NCBI GenBank assembly: GCA_003342815.1
Contig: PTEX01000487.1
Location: 8,393-72,392, forward strand
Direction: 5' to 3'
Length of the DNA: 64,000 nucleotides
Origin: Eudromia elegans
Taxonomy: Eukaryota; Chordata; Aves; Tinamiformes; Tinamidae
The notes beneath the pieces are model-generated. The model worked only from the letters and a program-made list of their open reading frames with translations, did not search any database and was not told the origin of the DNA. The translations under genes were made by a program, and so were the position numbers. How positions within the stretch are numbered: position 1 is the first letter of the stretch; every line of letters starts with the position of its first letter. Positions 9,901-23,700 of this stretch are shown piece by piece.

Positions 9901-12278
9901 TTTCTTCCTCAAATGAATTGAGACATTTTCAGAATTTATTACTGGTTTGCACCTTATTTATCCTCAAAACGTATATCTATATACATACATTTGAAGATAA
10001 AGGATTGAGTTCTTGCACTGATAATTCAGAACAAAAGTTCAAACCTGTCTCCCATATCTCACGTAAATTACTTAAATATGAGAGCATTATTTCTGCTGCC
10101 CATTAATATATAATTCAGAAGAATTTGCCTGTTTTGCAGTGACACAATATCTGATTTTTCTGTAAAACAGACATGAAATGAAAGATCTTTTGAAATGCAA
10201 AATAAAACTTAAATAGAAAATTTAAGCTTTATTCTTTCTAGTTCATACATCATCACTGGCAATAAAGATTTCACATTTATAACTATAACAACTCTGTTGA
10301 AGATGCATAATCCAAAAATAGAATCTTGTTCTCATACATTTATGCTTTGCCTCTACATGATAATGGAAACAAAAGAAAAAAAAAGTAATAAAATTTCATT
10401 TTATCATTATAGAAAATATATGAGATTTAAAATATACCCAGAGTGCCGTGCTTGAGTAAGATTTCATTTTTACAGATTTTCGTCTGTACCCGTAACTGCT
10501 CTTTAAGCATATTCAAAGGGAAAATCCATTATGTGTCCAAAGATAAGAGCAAGTCTGAAAAACTACAGGAAGACTCAAGGTCATACACTTAACCAAAAAA
10601 TAACTTCTCAGCTAAGATGTCATGGATTTTCTAGTAAAAGTGCATAATGCTGCAGTGTTTATTTCGTTCTCTTGGTAGAGCACGTAGAGCAATATAAATG
10701 TTATGATACAAGCTACCCCTTAGCAAGATTCCAAATCTTGTGAATTTTTATGATCAACTTTGTATTTTGTTATACATAATCAACAACAGTAAATGAACTG
10801 ATTTTCTACCTCTGAGCACTGTCCTTTACTTTTGCAGAGAAACATGGAATCTGATTGTGTGGCCTGTAATATACAATAGTTGGAACACAGTAAAGCTCAG
10901 AAACATCAAGATAAGTTTTCCCTCAGGTTCTGGAAGAAACTAGATGGAAGCATAACGATAATCAAGCCCGATATATTTAAGTTTTTCTTTCCAAAAGTGA
11001 TTTTTCAACTATGAGATCATATTTACTTTTTACCTATGGACAACTTTCCATAATCAATGAGGCAGAAAGGGAGAATATAGCCCCAGATATCAGACTTGTG
11101 AATCTTTGAATAGGTCTTCTTTCCCAACAATAATACAAGTATAAAACTTCAACTCATTAGTTAACATCATATAGAGTTACTGATCATTGTTATAATTTTT
11201 TTAATGAAAAACTATCTTTGTAAAAGATGAATCTTTCCTTTCTGTTTCTCTTATGATTACCTTCACTAGTATAATATTTTCTTTTAGATTTTTTTCATAC
11301 TTCAGTTTTGCATCACTGTATCTCACCGTGCTTTTGTTTCTTAAAATTAATTTATATCTATTTCTCTATATTTAAGATATGCAACGACTGTGAATACTAT
11401 CATAAAGTCAGCCCAATTATATCTGCCTTATAGATGCTCTAAACTTTATTCTGTCTACTCTTTGAATTCCTTCCAACTTTTGGTTTCATTTTATTTTTAT
11501 TTTTTTAGGAATGCTAATCACTAGCATTTCATTAATGGTTCAGCCTGTGATATCTTCAAAGATTTTACAGTCTTAATACTCTTATCTAAAACTCAGCTTT
11601 AAATATATCCAGAATTCCATTTTTGTTCTTTAGGTACATCATACCACAAATGTCTTTTGACAGAATAGTGGTAGAAAACAACAATATGCTCCACCCATCT
11701 TCACACATCTGGTGATTAAAGGTGAATTTAATATTCCTTGAAATATTTATGGATATAAAAGGAAAGAAGTTACACCAACAAGTAGGTTTATCTACATAAA
11801 GACTTACGTAGATAGCATATACAAATAGATCAGATAATTAAAAAAAAAATCATTGTGTTTTTGACACAGAGAGATACTTCTTTCAAGGTCTTTTCTTTCC
11901 CCTAGAATGTTTACAGTGGGATATTTTCAGCTTAGTCTTGAAAGCTGAACAAAAACATTTTGTTCCATATTAGATAAAGATTAATTTCATTGTATCCACA
12001 TTGATACTATGATTGAAGGAAATTATCACCCAAGATGTGCAAGATTCTCTTCTTTTCCATAGACTGGACTCTTCATTCCATCAATATAGCTTATAGAGTA
12101 CTATGTAATGCCTTTTGCTTGAATTTTTAAGAGTTGTTTTACAAACAAGTACATTATGTGGTACACAGTGGGAAGCATAGTCACTCCTTTGACTCTAGTC
12201 TTGGTAAATTCAGTAGCTAAACGAAAAGGTTCATGGAGTACTCTGATGAATAGATGGAGATACCAAAACAAACTATAG
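6911..12278. other. Unique AT-rich non-coding DNA
   Basis: No gene is supportable. Seen here: a 7-bp hairpin at 7219-7240 (GCTCCTA / TAGGAGC), an A20 tract at 8666-8685, small duplications such as gttagaact near 9450-9475, and a 7-bp hairpin at 11510-11528 (AATGCTA / TAGCATT). Open frames are short and overlap on both strands. Confidence 0.6.
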
Positions 12279-12320
12279 AAAAAATAAAATAAAATAAAAT
12301 AAAATAAATAAATAATAAAA
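12279..12320. repeat. (AAAAT)n microsatellite, short
   Basis: About seven AAAAT units degrade into AAAT at the right end. Confidence 0.85.
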
Positions 12321-15300
12321 CCCTTCTGACTTGCTTGGTTGAATCAAGCAGATTGTCTTGCCATTCTGAAAAAGTTGTTTATTATTATTATAATTCTGAT
12401 AACCTGCACTACTCACTGCAGTGTGTTTATGTTTGATTTTTTTTTTTTCGTATGTATTCTTCACACTCCTTTTATCTGTAGATGCACTTACTTTCAGATT
12501 GTGGCTATGAAGTATCGAAACAAATATAGCAGCATTTCAGAAAAAAAAATAGTGCATATCCTGATGGAAAGAAATGATATATTTTTTTCTTCCCTTATTA
12601 AATCTGAATATGCCATAAATCATATTTTTTCTATAAGCTGAACAATAGGATATGCACTTTTTTTGTCATCATCATGCTTCCAGACAGCAATTTGCTAACA
12701 GTGCTACATACAAAAGTGCATATGATACCAATTAATTTCAAGATATTTCTTAAGGCCAAAAAAAAAAAAAAAAAAAGTTTCCTTTGGTCTTACTCAAAAA
12801 CAGCCCTGTCAAATTTCAATTCTGGTTTAGGTACTCTTCAGAAGCTGAAAGTTTTTGAAGGAATACAATCCTTGCCGTTTATGAAAAGGGAAATCACATC
12901 TATCTCATTTGTTAGAATTCCTCCTAGACACATCAACAAGATACTTGGAAAAGGCAAATCATTTATGTAGGCTTCTAAAAAGCTTCCAATAAGGTGCAAC
13001 ACAAATCAGTACTATAGAAAGGGAATAATGACAGACTCAGGAACCATTTTTTTTTTCATGTATAACAAACTATTTAGAAAATCTGAAATAAAGAGAAATA
13101 TGAGTGATCAAAATTCAAATATAACAAAAGATTGATAGTAAAGGTATTCTGAGGCTCTATAATAGTTTTCATGTACTTGCTTCTTTTCTTCAATTATCTT
13201 GAAATGAATCTAGGAGTGAGACAACAAAATCAACCAAAAAAAATCAATTCCAGGCAAACTATGAAAAAAAAACTTTAAAGGACCACAGATATCTGACTAA
13301 AAATTACAGGATTTTGAAGGAAATATTAGAATTACTTAAAAAAATCACAAGGTTCTATATGTGTCATACTTCCTCTGAAAAGTGATTGGGATATTGCAAT
13401 AAGCTATTCAAAGAACACTTGGCTTCATATGTAGCAACAGGTAAAAAGAAAACAAGATGATAACAAGAATAAACAGTAAGATATATATTAGAAAATTTAT
13501 TTCCAAATTTGGAAACTATATTTTGAACTTGAACAAGATTATATTTCAGCACTGGTCACATTATTCACAATTCACATTATTGAATAATTATAAGACAACC
13601 AGAAAAGGTAATTAAAGATGACTAAGGATATATATAAGGGCTCATAAAAAGACAAATCAAGAAGTCACTTTAAAAAAAGACATAAGAAGGAAAATTGTAA
13701 ATATACACCATTCACTTTCTTAGAACTAATATGTATTTATGTTTTGATTGGCTTTTTTTTTCCAGTTTTTATTTGCAGAAATGAAGAAACTATCAGACTT
13801 GAACAGTAAATTAAAAATTAGTTTCAAAACATGGCTTTCAAAAATTCTAATAGTTCCACAATTCATTGCTAAAGTGTGCAATGCAAAGATCTATCTAACT
13901 TCAAAAATACTTTTTGGGTAGTTGATAAAGTTTGCATTTTATCTAATGTTTAGATTCAGAGCAATAGTATGGGTTTTGAGTAAATGGCCTGACTACTGTC
14001 AGTGACTGCACTTTGGATAACTTTGCAGAGCTATTCTGATGCTTGCAAGCCAGAGTTTTTACAAGGAAGGTAAACCACAACTTCCACTTCAGGTGCACTT
14101 CAAATGCATTTTAGCCCTTAACAGGAATACAAGAACCTTTGTGAACCTATGACTTATATGTGAACCTCTGTTCATTTGTGGATGCTTGAATCACTTGCCC
14201 CCATTCAAAACATAAATTCAATACTGACAGACAGATTAAGTCTAGGACAGAATAAAACTCTTGCACTGCAGATTGTAACTATACAGGAGTCTAGCATTAG
14301 CTGTCTCCATATGTTAACATTTGTTTCTGTTAAGCTTGATTCCTTTTCAGTGCAACCGTAATGTAAAACAAACTCATATAGCAAACATCTACAGTGTTGA
14401 TGCTGATGTCAGTTTTGCTTCAAGACGAGTTTTAAGACAAACTCCACTATATGTTAGTGAAAAGAGATAAATTATGAACTACAAAATAAATCACTCCCAA
14501 TATGCCCATTAGATGTTTCTAGGACTCATTAGTATAAGCAGTTTGACATTCAGCCCTTCTTCACTGGAGATCAATATAGACCATTTTATCCTGTGTTTGT
14601 GTTGGCCAAGAACATTCACATGAAGGACTGTTATAAATGCATAGCATATTTTTAAATTATAGTGATCTGGACACCCAAGTGTAAAATATCAAATCAGCAA
14701 TAAATCAGCAATAATCAACAAATTTGATCTTACTTGAGAATATCCACTTTCTCAGCTAGCATGGTGCGTAGGTGAAATGCAGAAAAACTGCATAGCATAA
14801 TCTACACCATGTTTGCTCTCAATCTGGGGATCTTTTTTTTTATTTTATTTTCATAGACATACTTTTCTGATTATTCCACAGTTACTTTCATTAATGAAAA
14901 AAAATTCAAGAGAGAGTATGGAAATATTCAAATATGTATTTATTCAGACACGATATGAAGAAAAAGTCTTATATAATAGTATCTGTAGTCTTAAGGAAAA
15001 GCAATGGTGTAGTTTTTAAAATGCTTGACATTGGATAAATCTCCCACTAGAACCTTTTTTCAGGGGCATATTTCATAACAGGAAACATCTTGGTATAAAT
15101 CACTTCTATTTCCTTAAGACTGATGGTCTAATTTACAGAAATTAAAATAAATAAAAAGAAATAGTTTTTTTTTTTTTCCTGCATCAACTCCTTAACATGT
15201 TCTTTAATAGGCAGATATTTTCATTGAGCTGAGAACTCGGATTTGTTTGAGTAGTTTTGGACCTAAGGATTTGGCTGCTCCTGTCCTCCTGATAACGATA

Positions 15301-15596
15301 CTTTCTGAAGAAGGGTAACAGGATGAAACAGTAAATCACCTTATACATATGAAATTGAGCTTGTACCATCACAGACAATGCCAAAAATTTATATTATCCT
15401 GCTGACAGACCAAACTGAAAGTGGATTTATATTCAGGTTGACCATCTGATTATCCCAACAGCTTCTTCTTGCTGATGTATCAGTTCTGAATTCTGATTTA
15501 GAATTAGTTAAACAGATTCAGTTAAATAGATGACAGCTGGCTACATTTAGCCAACTTAAAAGTATCCCTACATTATAGTGCTGTATAGTGCTCAGC
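12321..15596. other. Unique AT-rich non-coding DNA
   Basis: No gene is supportable. It holds an A19 tract at 12758-12776, direct repeats of cacattattcacaatt type near 13557-13585, and a two-unit aaatcagcaat repeat near 14693-14713. Open frames of 60-100 codons are scattered in all frames, as expected in AT-rich DNA. Confidence 0.6.
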
Positions 15597-15692
15597 AAAA
15601 AATAAATAAAATAAAATAAAATAAAATAAAATAAAATAAAATAAAATAAAATAAAATAAAATAAAATAAAATAAAATAAAATAAAATAAAAT
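15597..15692. repeat. (AAAAT)n microsatellite, long
   Basis: From about 15608 the run is perfect for 17 units of AAAAT. Such a long uninterrupted array is likely to vary in length between individuals. Confidence 0.95.
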
Positions 15693-15964
15693 ATGAGAGA
15701 CTACCTTAATGCTTCTGCATTATTAAAATCCAAGCAATAACTTTCTATTTAGATTCAAAATAATGCAGGTGCAAGATCAGCGGTGACTTGTGTTATGTTA
15801 CAGCAGAATGAGATAATGAGTTATAGTAGTGCTGACGCAGAAAAGCTCTAATGAGCATACTTACTGTACTTTTTAATACATGCCAATTTACATAAACATT
15901 TTTCCAAATTTGCATTTATTTAAAACATTAGAATATTTGATTCTTTCAGACCTCTTAAGTAGTT

Positions 15965-16045
15965 CTTTATATTTATATAAATATATATATATTATATAGA
16001 GCTATATATATGAGCTATATAGAGAATATGTATATATATAAAGTA
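15965..16045. repeat. AT-dinucleotide rich low-complexity block
   Basis: Interleaved (TA)n runs and repeated tatagagctatatat words form overlapping palindromes. It is likely a decayed microsatellite. Confidence 0.75.
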
Positions 16046-17535
16046 TTTCTTATTACACAGAAATTTTCTTAATCTATATAAGGTACAAAGAAGAGTAATA
16101 TTCTGAGGTATAGCACAGAACAGTGCTGCTTCCTTCCAGGAGAGGGATAAAGCTTTTCTTTTTTTTTTTTTTCAAATACTTTTGAAAAGTTCACTGTCAT
16201 AAGCCAATCCCAAAGCACAAGTCAGTTTTATTCCCATTTCAGAAAAATCTTAAGCATGACTTGAAAAACACCTGAAGCAAGGTTCTTTTTTCCTCTCTGA
16301 GACAGGTTCAGATTCATATAAGGCCGGTATACCGAAAGCGTTCACTCCTCACAGGTTCACCTCTACTAAAGTATTAAGCCATTTTGTACTATAAAGCAGT
16401 CAATTGTTCTTCCAAAGCAAATAAAGGGAGTGATTTGGCAGAATTCCTGAATTATTGTGATGCATACAGAGGGGTGCACACTCAAACATTTGAGCCATAT
16501 GAACAAAAGACTCTTTTCAAACACAGGAAATGCCAAACAGGTGACTGAGCAACATTTTGGTTGCTCATTGCTACAGAGGAAAAAAATCATCATAAAAAAG
16601 ATAGGCTAGCAATACATTTAATCCACTGCTAGAGAGAGACAGAAAACAGGATTTTCTTCTTGTTGTTCTAGCTGTGCTGGCCAATAAAAGAAAAAAAATA
16701 TACACAAGCAATTTCTAAAAACCCTAGCTCCCCTTGAGTGACTTAAAAAAAAATGTTTCTATCAGCACAGTTCTGACATTAATTTAACAGTTCTAGGTAC
16801 AAATTACACTCCTACTCAAATAAGATTGGAAGGGTTTTCTTTCCTATTAATCTCAGATGCTGTGCTTATTGTTTTATGTTTTTTTTTGTTGTATGCAGCA
16901 TTTTGAAGACCAATTAATATGATCTTGAATGTGTAGAACTCTGTGTCTCTTTGGAGTTATTCTTATGCATTGAGCATTAGCATTTCGCTTTATAAGTATT
17001 TTCTTTGCGATTTTCTTTGAACTCAAATTTAGAGTTAATGAGGTACAAATGTCAAAATCTACAACAGATATTTCCTCTGCCTTTTTTTTTGTCTTTTTTT
17101 TTTTACCTAAAGTAGCTAATTCTTTTAAAATATTTATATCTTGTACATGTTTTGAGATTTATTTGGAGGTGTAATTTCAGCAGTGCAGTTGTATGTACAA
17201 TTTAAAAAACAAACAAATCTTGAAATGCCAATGACCAAGCAGTTAAGAAAAGACACAGCAAAATCTGATAACGGCAGCATGCTGTGGTAAAAATGTCTCC
17301 CAACTGAAGGTGCTATAACCAGTAACATTCCCTGAAGGTTTGTCCAATTATTGCAAGTATGTCTTGATGATATGTTGATTTCATCTCAACAATTCACAGA
17401 TAGTCTATTTGGTATTTTTTTTCTGTGAAAAAGCAGCAGAAGCTTTTCTGTTCTGACTATGATGCAGGTATATCATCTCTGAAAAGTACAAAGGCATAAA
17501 GCCATCAGGCGATGATATTCAAACAGCTTTGAATA
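16046..17535. other. Unique AT-rich non-coding DNA
   Basis: No gene is seen. It contains several T-runs (near 16159 and 17081-17104) and a balanced-composition patch at 16300-16600 without a sustained frame. Confidence 0.55.
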
Positions 17536-17700
17536 ACTCGGAGACTGGATCTTGTCTATTCCCTAGCTGAGATAAGACCTAGAGACAGGACAAGGTCCCA
17601 GCCATGCCTCTGTAGCCCATCCTGCACTACAGTAGCAGGACTGATGAACTGGAGGCTTTTAATATTAAGCCTCCTGACTGCCAGTCTCCTCGGATACACT
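17536..17700. other. G+C-richer block with nested inverted repeats
   Basis: GGAGACTGG at 17540-17548 pairs with CCAGTCTCC at 17681-17689. Inside lies a perfect hairpin, GGAGGCTT 17651-17658 with AAGCCTCC 17667-17674, and a smaller CCTGC/GCAGG pair near 17620-17638. The block is distinctly less AT-rich than its flanks. A structured RNA, a decayed repeat or a regulatory element are all possible. I do not recognise it. Confidence 0.4.
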
Positions 17701-20700
17701 GTTGTTCTCATCATATACAAAAAAAATAAATAAATTACCAATTTTATTTTTCAAAAGTGCCAGACATTTTAAAGGTCTTCCAGTATTTCTTGATATGTCT
17801 ATGACACTTCCATGAGCATATAGATTCAATCACCAGCTATGAATGTTCTTAGTTGCCTATGACTTGTACATATCACTACAATTAAAAAACCAAAATGATA
17901 TGCACAGAGAATATAGATAAAATGAAAAATATAGAGCACTGTTCCTAATTTTATAGAAACTATTAAGAAGCTAATAAATTAAAAGATTTTAATGCGGTAA
18001 CTTGTTAGTTTAATCACATTTCCCAAAGTTTAGAGTTGAAGTCATTTCCAAAGTTCTATTCCTTCAATATCACTTCTAATTTTGTAATATAAATCAAAGC
18101 CAAAAGTGTTCATGAGCATGAATGTTTCCTTATGGTTGACCAATTAATTCAAGCCAGTACCTTGAAAGGTCCCGCAAGAGTTATATTAGTATACATCCTG
18201 CCTTCCTTGTTTGCTTTCCAATAGAATTATTGTACTTTCAAAAATAGGAACATTTGTGGCAGAAAAAGAATCTCAATAGTTGAAAACTGTTTTAGTAGAA
18301 GAGCAAGTAGCAAAGACATATTCTCAGGTGCCCTTCTGGAATTTACTTCAAAGCTATAGAAAAAAAATCATTTATAGTATTGCACATACTGGGCTAAATG
18401 CTAACGCTTAGTCCTCTTTGCCTAAGTGAGTTCTACTCCATATAAAAACATCCATGCAAACTATCTTCTACAAAGAATTGAAAGGAATGCTCCATGCTCC
18501 CTCTTGCCACTTCCAAAGAAATGTCTAGTATGATACACCTATCTAAGTGTTAGAATAGATAGTCTTTCTCTTTGTATTTATTTCAGGAAACATTTTTTAC
18601 TCTTTCCATTATTGCGCTAAATTTTCATATTTACTGCTCAAAAAAATGTTTACTTCCCACAGCGCTGTAGAAATACTTCCAACATATTTTATCAACAAGC
18701 ACTTAAAAGCACTATTCTTTTCCCGACACTAAAAAAAGACAGAGGTAAGTATGACACTATGCTAATGGATGATGTATTAAAAAAAAAAAAAAAAAAAAAA
18801 GAGTGCTGAGGTCAAAATGCTTTTTAAACTACTGACTCCCTACTTTACAGGAAGTCTTATCTTTGATAATTGAGGTCATAATCTGAATCAAAATCACAAT
18901 AAAGATTGGGCTAATAATTTTTCAAACTATATAAATATATCAGCCATTTTTATCTTTATAGACATAGGCAAATAAAGAGTTATACGTAGAAAAAAGTCAT
19001 TATCACTATTTAATATACAAATACTACTCATAAGGAATATGTTTTCTAAATCAGAAAGATATTTTTAAGATTGATACAGATTTTTTCAGATTGAAATATT
19101 TGTTATAGTGTATCCCACTTTTTTATTTTTACTCACAGTCTAGGTTTATGAGTCTCCTCATCATGGGGATACTGCTGCTTATATAAACCTATCAACATCA
19201 ACTTCTTTAATTGTTACATACCAGAATATCAATTTGATAGCTAAATTAGATAGGACTTCTTTTTTTATTTTTTATTTTCTCCAAACATGTTTAAACCTGG
19301 AAGAGAAAGATAAAATTAAAATGGGAACACATGAGTATTTGTTAAACATATATCAGTGCCACATGACAGCAATGACTGTCAATTTTACTTAGTCGGAAAA
19401 TGACTGCTGTGCTTAACGGAACATGAGCATAGGAAAATTCTGAAACACATCACTCTACCATGCTGAAATTTCTAAAACATCTGCATTTAAAATAATAGCA
19501 GCAGTTGTAATCACTCTTATCTGTTTATTTCTATGGATAATTCTTTTCTGCAGACATGATATACCTGATGCCTAGATGACAATTATAAGGTCTGCAAGGC
19601 AGAGAATATGGTTATGATATTTATGTAAAAATATGAACATTCCATTCTCTCCAAAGAACCTGGATTGTGAGAAGAGATATAGAGAGCATATGCTGCACCC
19701 AGAATATCTATTTAGGTAAATAAGATGACATTCATACTAGTAAATTAAGTACGCCTGGGACTGCTATCTGGCTGGCATAAAAGACAGCAAACAGCCTCCA
19801 TCCATACTATTATGCACTTCTGTTCCCAAAAACAAGGTGCTGCTTGCAAATGTATTTTGGCATTAGTACCAGATCTGTGCCAATCCCTGAACCATGTCCA
19901 GGATCTGCTTGAGTGTATGATGGTTGCATGAGTCAAAGGGGATACTTAGGGGTCATCTTAACAGTCTAATGCCACCAATGTAGGAAGTCCGACCCACAGG
20001 AAAATTCTCAAGCAGTGTTTGATTTACAAGATTAGCCTAACCATGACTTGTACAGTGGATGCTTAAATCCGCAACATTAGCAATGGAGAGTAAGAACATC
20101 TTGTTCTGAAGGTGTTAGACAAAATCCATCTTCATAATTTCAGCATCAAAATTATACAGACAAGTCCAGTCCAACCTGTTTAGATACAATGCTTGTTTAC
20201 TTAAATGATATTTATCCAAAGATCTCACTTCTATAAACTATCAACCGCACAACTACATTTGGATTTATTACTGTATGAGTTAATCGTACTGATCTATATA
20301 CTGTGCATAACTTTAGCAGCTCACAGAATCTATATTACAAATAAGAAAATATAAATAAATAGCAAAAAAACCCTAATTAAGGCATGGGTACTCAGGAGTC
20401 AAAGGTCGAATGCTAAATAGTAAATCAAAAAATATAGCTGATCAAAGGTGATGGTTTGTTAATACATCTTATCTACATATTCTATAAATATTGCGGTCTC
20501 TTAACTGAAAAAAAAATTCACTAAAACTAAACAGAACAAATAATGTTTCTCAATATTTAAAAAAGTATTTTGGAAAAGGTTAGTTCATACATTATTATTA
20601 TTATAGTATTCCTATAATAGAAATAAAGAATAAAAGCCTGAAAGCAACCTCTCCTCACCCAGTGTCTGTTTTTGCAAATTCTGGTTGTAGTGTTGTTCAG

Positions 20701-23700
20701 TCTGATCTCCTCAATCTTGTCCTTGTTTTGAGAAGTCATGAATTTTGTTCAGCTTCACTCAGGTAGCTAATGCAAAGTGTTGTTTAGTGTTAAAATGAAG
20801 TATAACAACATATTTCATTTCACCTCTCAATGCTGCAGTCATTTTAACCATTATAGCCCAATGTGATAATGACAATATATATGTTCTAGAATGGAACAAT
20901 GATTTCCTGAGACTGTATGTCTATTTCAAACTGGTGAATTATCTTCTGTGCTTTGAAATTCAGAGGCCTTTGATACCTAACTTAAACATGCTTATCACCA
21001 AGCATATGTAGTCAGATGCACGAAAAGTAGGCACACTGTTAATGAAATTTATTTAATAGAATGTAGACAAGGTTAATATACCTTTTTCACCTGACAATAT
21101 TTTTCTTTCTTCAATACCAAAATTCTGGATTCATGTTCTTTTTTTCAGTGAAAAATATTTTTGTTCTTTTCTTTTTATTTCTTTATTTATTTTCATTTGC
21201 TGCACTTTTGCATGAGGAACATTTACATGAAATTTTGGTTGATACAGTCAACCAAGAAGAAATACTATAAAAAATAGCATATAAATAGTGGTCCGCCAAA
21301 GCTTACCCAACTCTTACTTGTTTATAAATATTTGGGTGTTTCCAGAGCCAGAGCTTAAAATGTGTTTTTTGTCAGTGGAAAAAAAAAAAAAAAGAGTATT
21401 TTTTTAACAAATTTTAATCTTAAATCCTCTATGGAAAAACGGGTCATTTAAAAGAAGAATGTAGAAAGAAAAGAGAGATCTCATCTCACCTTAGCAGTTA
21501 ACATTCTAATTATCTAAAAATCTAAGCAAATATCTAAGTATGTAATCAAAACCAGTCTTCCAGTAATTTCCCATTATCAATGCAGATATATCCTGGGGAC
21601 AAATTAAGTCACATATCTACTTTAGAATCGAGTAAATTGCTATCTGGAAAGCCTTTTTATTTCTTATAACTTGAAAAAGAACTTTAATTTGGCTCTGACT
21701 CTACCCCTAGAAGTCCATGTCTCTCTGGATCTTCAGTTTATCAGTTCTGTAAAATGAATATAAATTAAATTTCAATCTTTATTTTGTACAAAATATAAAA
21801 TAGTTTTTAATAGCATTTAATATTTTAGGTTTCAATTGAATTTTAATAAATCCAGAAGCATGGATAGTGGTAGGGGAAAAAAAAAGCATTCTGGATTCTG
21901 GACCTTTTTTTTTTTTTCCCCCTCAAATTATGTAACAAACATAGCTTATACACATCTTGTGGTCTGTGAGCCTTTCCCCAGTATGTGTATATCCTGCATG
22001 ACAGGTAGGCACAGGTTCATATTCATGTTCTCCAAAACTATGTCTAATATAGGTACGGTCTGGCACAGTGTGTAGCACTGTCACATCAGTTATGCACATT
22101 CAACCTATGAGGATATTAAAATTGCTTGCAAGCCCACCGTAGGCAAAATTTTTAAGACTGTCCAATACTTAAATATACTCTCTGTTCTTTGGTTCCCTCC
22201 AATGACTTGTACAGTTCTTACAGACAAAAAGGAGAAAAGGAGGAGGAAGATAGACAGAACAATAAATACAAATTTCCTTGTCTCTAAATTCTTGAGAATC
22301 TGTATCTTCATTTGAGGGATACAGATTTTGTGTAATGGATCAGTCTCTTCTATTTAACATTTTTACTTCTACATAATTTGTAGATTACTGGTATTTTCAT
22401 AGTGGTCACTTTGTATACAAGAGGCTAGGCCATACAGAAAAATAATTAAATCAGTAGCATGTATTTAACTGGAGAGGACTAAAGCTGCACTATGTCTGAT
22501 CACAACAAATTTGCAAAATTGTTCATCTGATGAAGAAGAAATCTCTTGTAAGGCTCATGAAAATAATTTTTTAAGTGTGAATTTAATTGGTTATATTGAA
22601 ATATATATTGCTTAATTTTATTTGACTTATTCTGTTCTAAATACAGGTTAAATATCCTGAAAAAGCATAATAAGCTATTAAAAAAAAAAAGTTACACTTC
22701 TACAATTCTAAAAAAAAAAAAAAAAGTAGTAGCAATAATTTTCATTTGGCAGACAAGTTGTCTTCCTAATTTTCACAAGGTTTTCAACAGTCAAATTTCA
22801 CAAGGTTTGATGCTTTTTAAATGTCTCTTTTATATATTGTAAGTTCCACTAGAAAAAAAAAATCTACCATCATTAAATATAGGAAATGAAGTTTGCATTT
22901 GGTCTTATTTTTTACTCAGTTGGTAATTGTGTAGTTCCAGTAAGCAAATGAGTTGCCAGTCAGGAAAAGCAACTCATTCAAAGGAATACAAGCTCACATA
23001 CATATAGTATGGTCTCAGTAAATGTTGTTATATTCTACTAATTTAGTACCTAAATTTTAAAACAGCAACATTTTATTGAAAAATCATAATAGCACCTTTG
23101 TTAACTACCCACAACTGTCGCAAATATTTTCAATCAACATTTTCCTTCATGAAGCTAAGCTGTGTAACACTTTCATTACAGAAAGCAAGTCATTGCAAAA
23201 CAAGGTTGTGTCATGTTTCATTTGTGAACACAAAACTCATATCAGTTATCTGGCAATATCCATATCACAAGCAAGTTTTTGGTGATGTGTCGCTGTCTCT
23301 TCTGGTGAATTTGTTTCCTTCCTTCCAAGTTCTTGAAAATAAAACCACAGTGCCCATCAATTAGTCTGTTAATATCTACCTTACCTAAGGTTTTGTCTAA
23401 TGTATTTTACATCTTTTCTAAAGTCTTCAGTGGAACAAGACTCTTCTTTGCCCAAAATGCCTATCCATGCAGAAGTATTGCTCCAGCCTCTTCCATTTTG
23501 GAAAGATTGCTTTCTGAGTGCACGAATTGCTTGTGCTTAAGTAGCTTTTCTCAAACAGGTTTTCTCTTGGGGTTGAAAGATGGAAAAATAAAAGATTATC
23601 TATTCCCTGCTAAGCAAGGAAATCCTTATTTAAACCACTCTAATGTTTGCCGAGGGATTGTTTTTCATTTGCTTCCCTGGACTGCAGGAAATCTCTGGAG

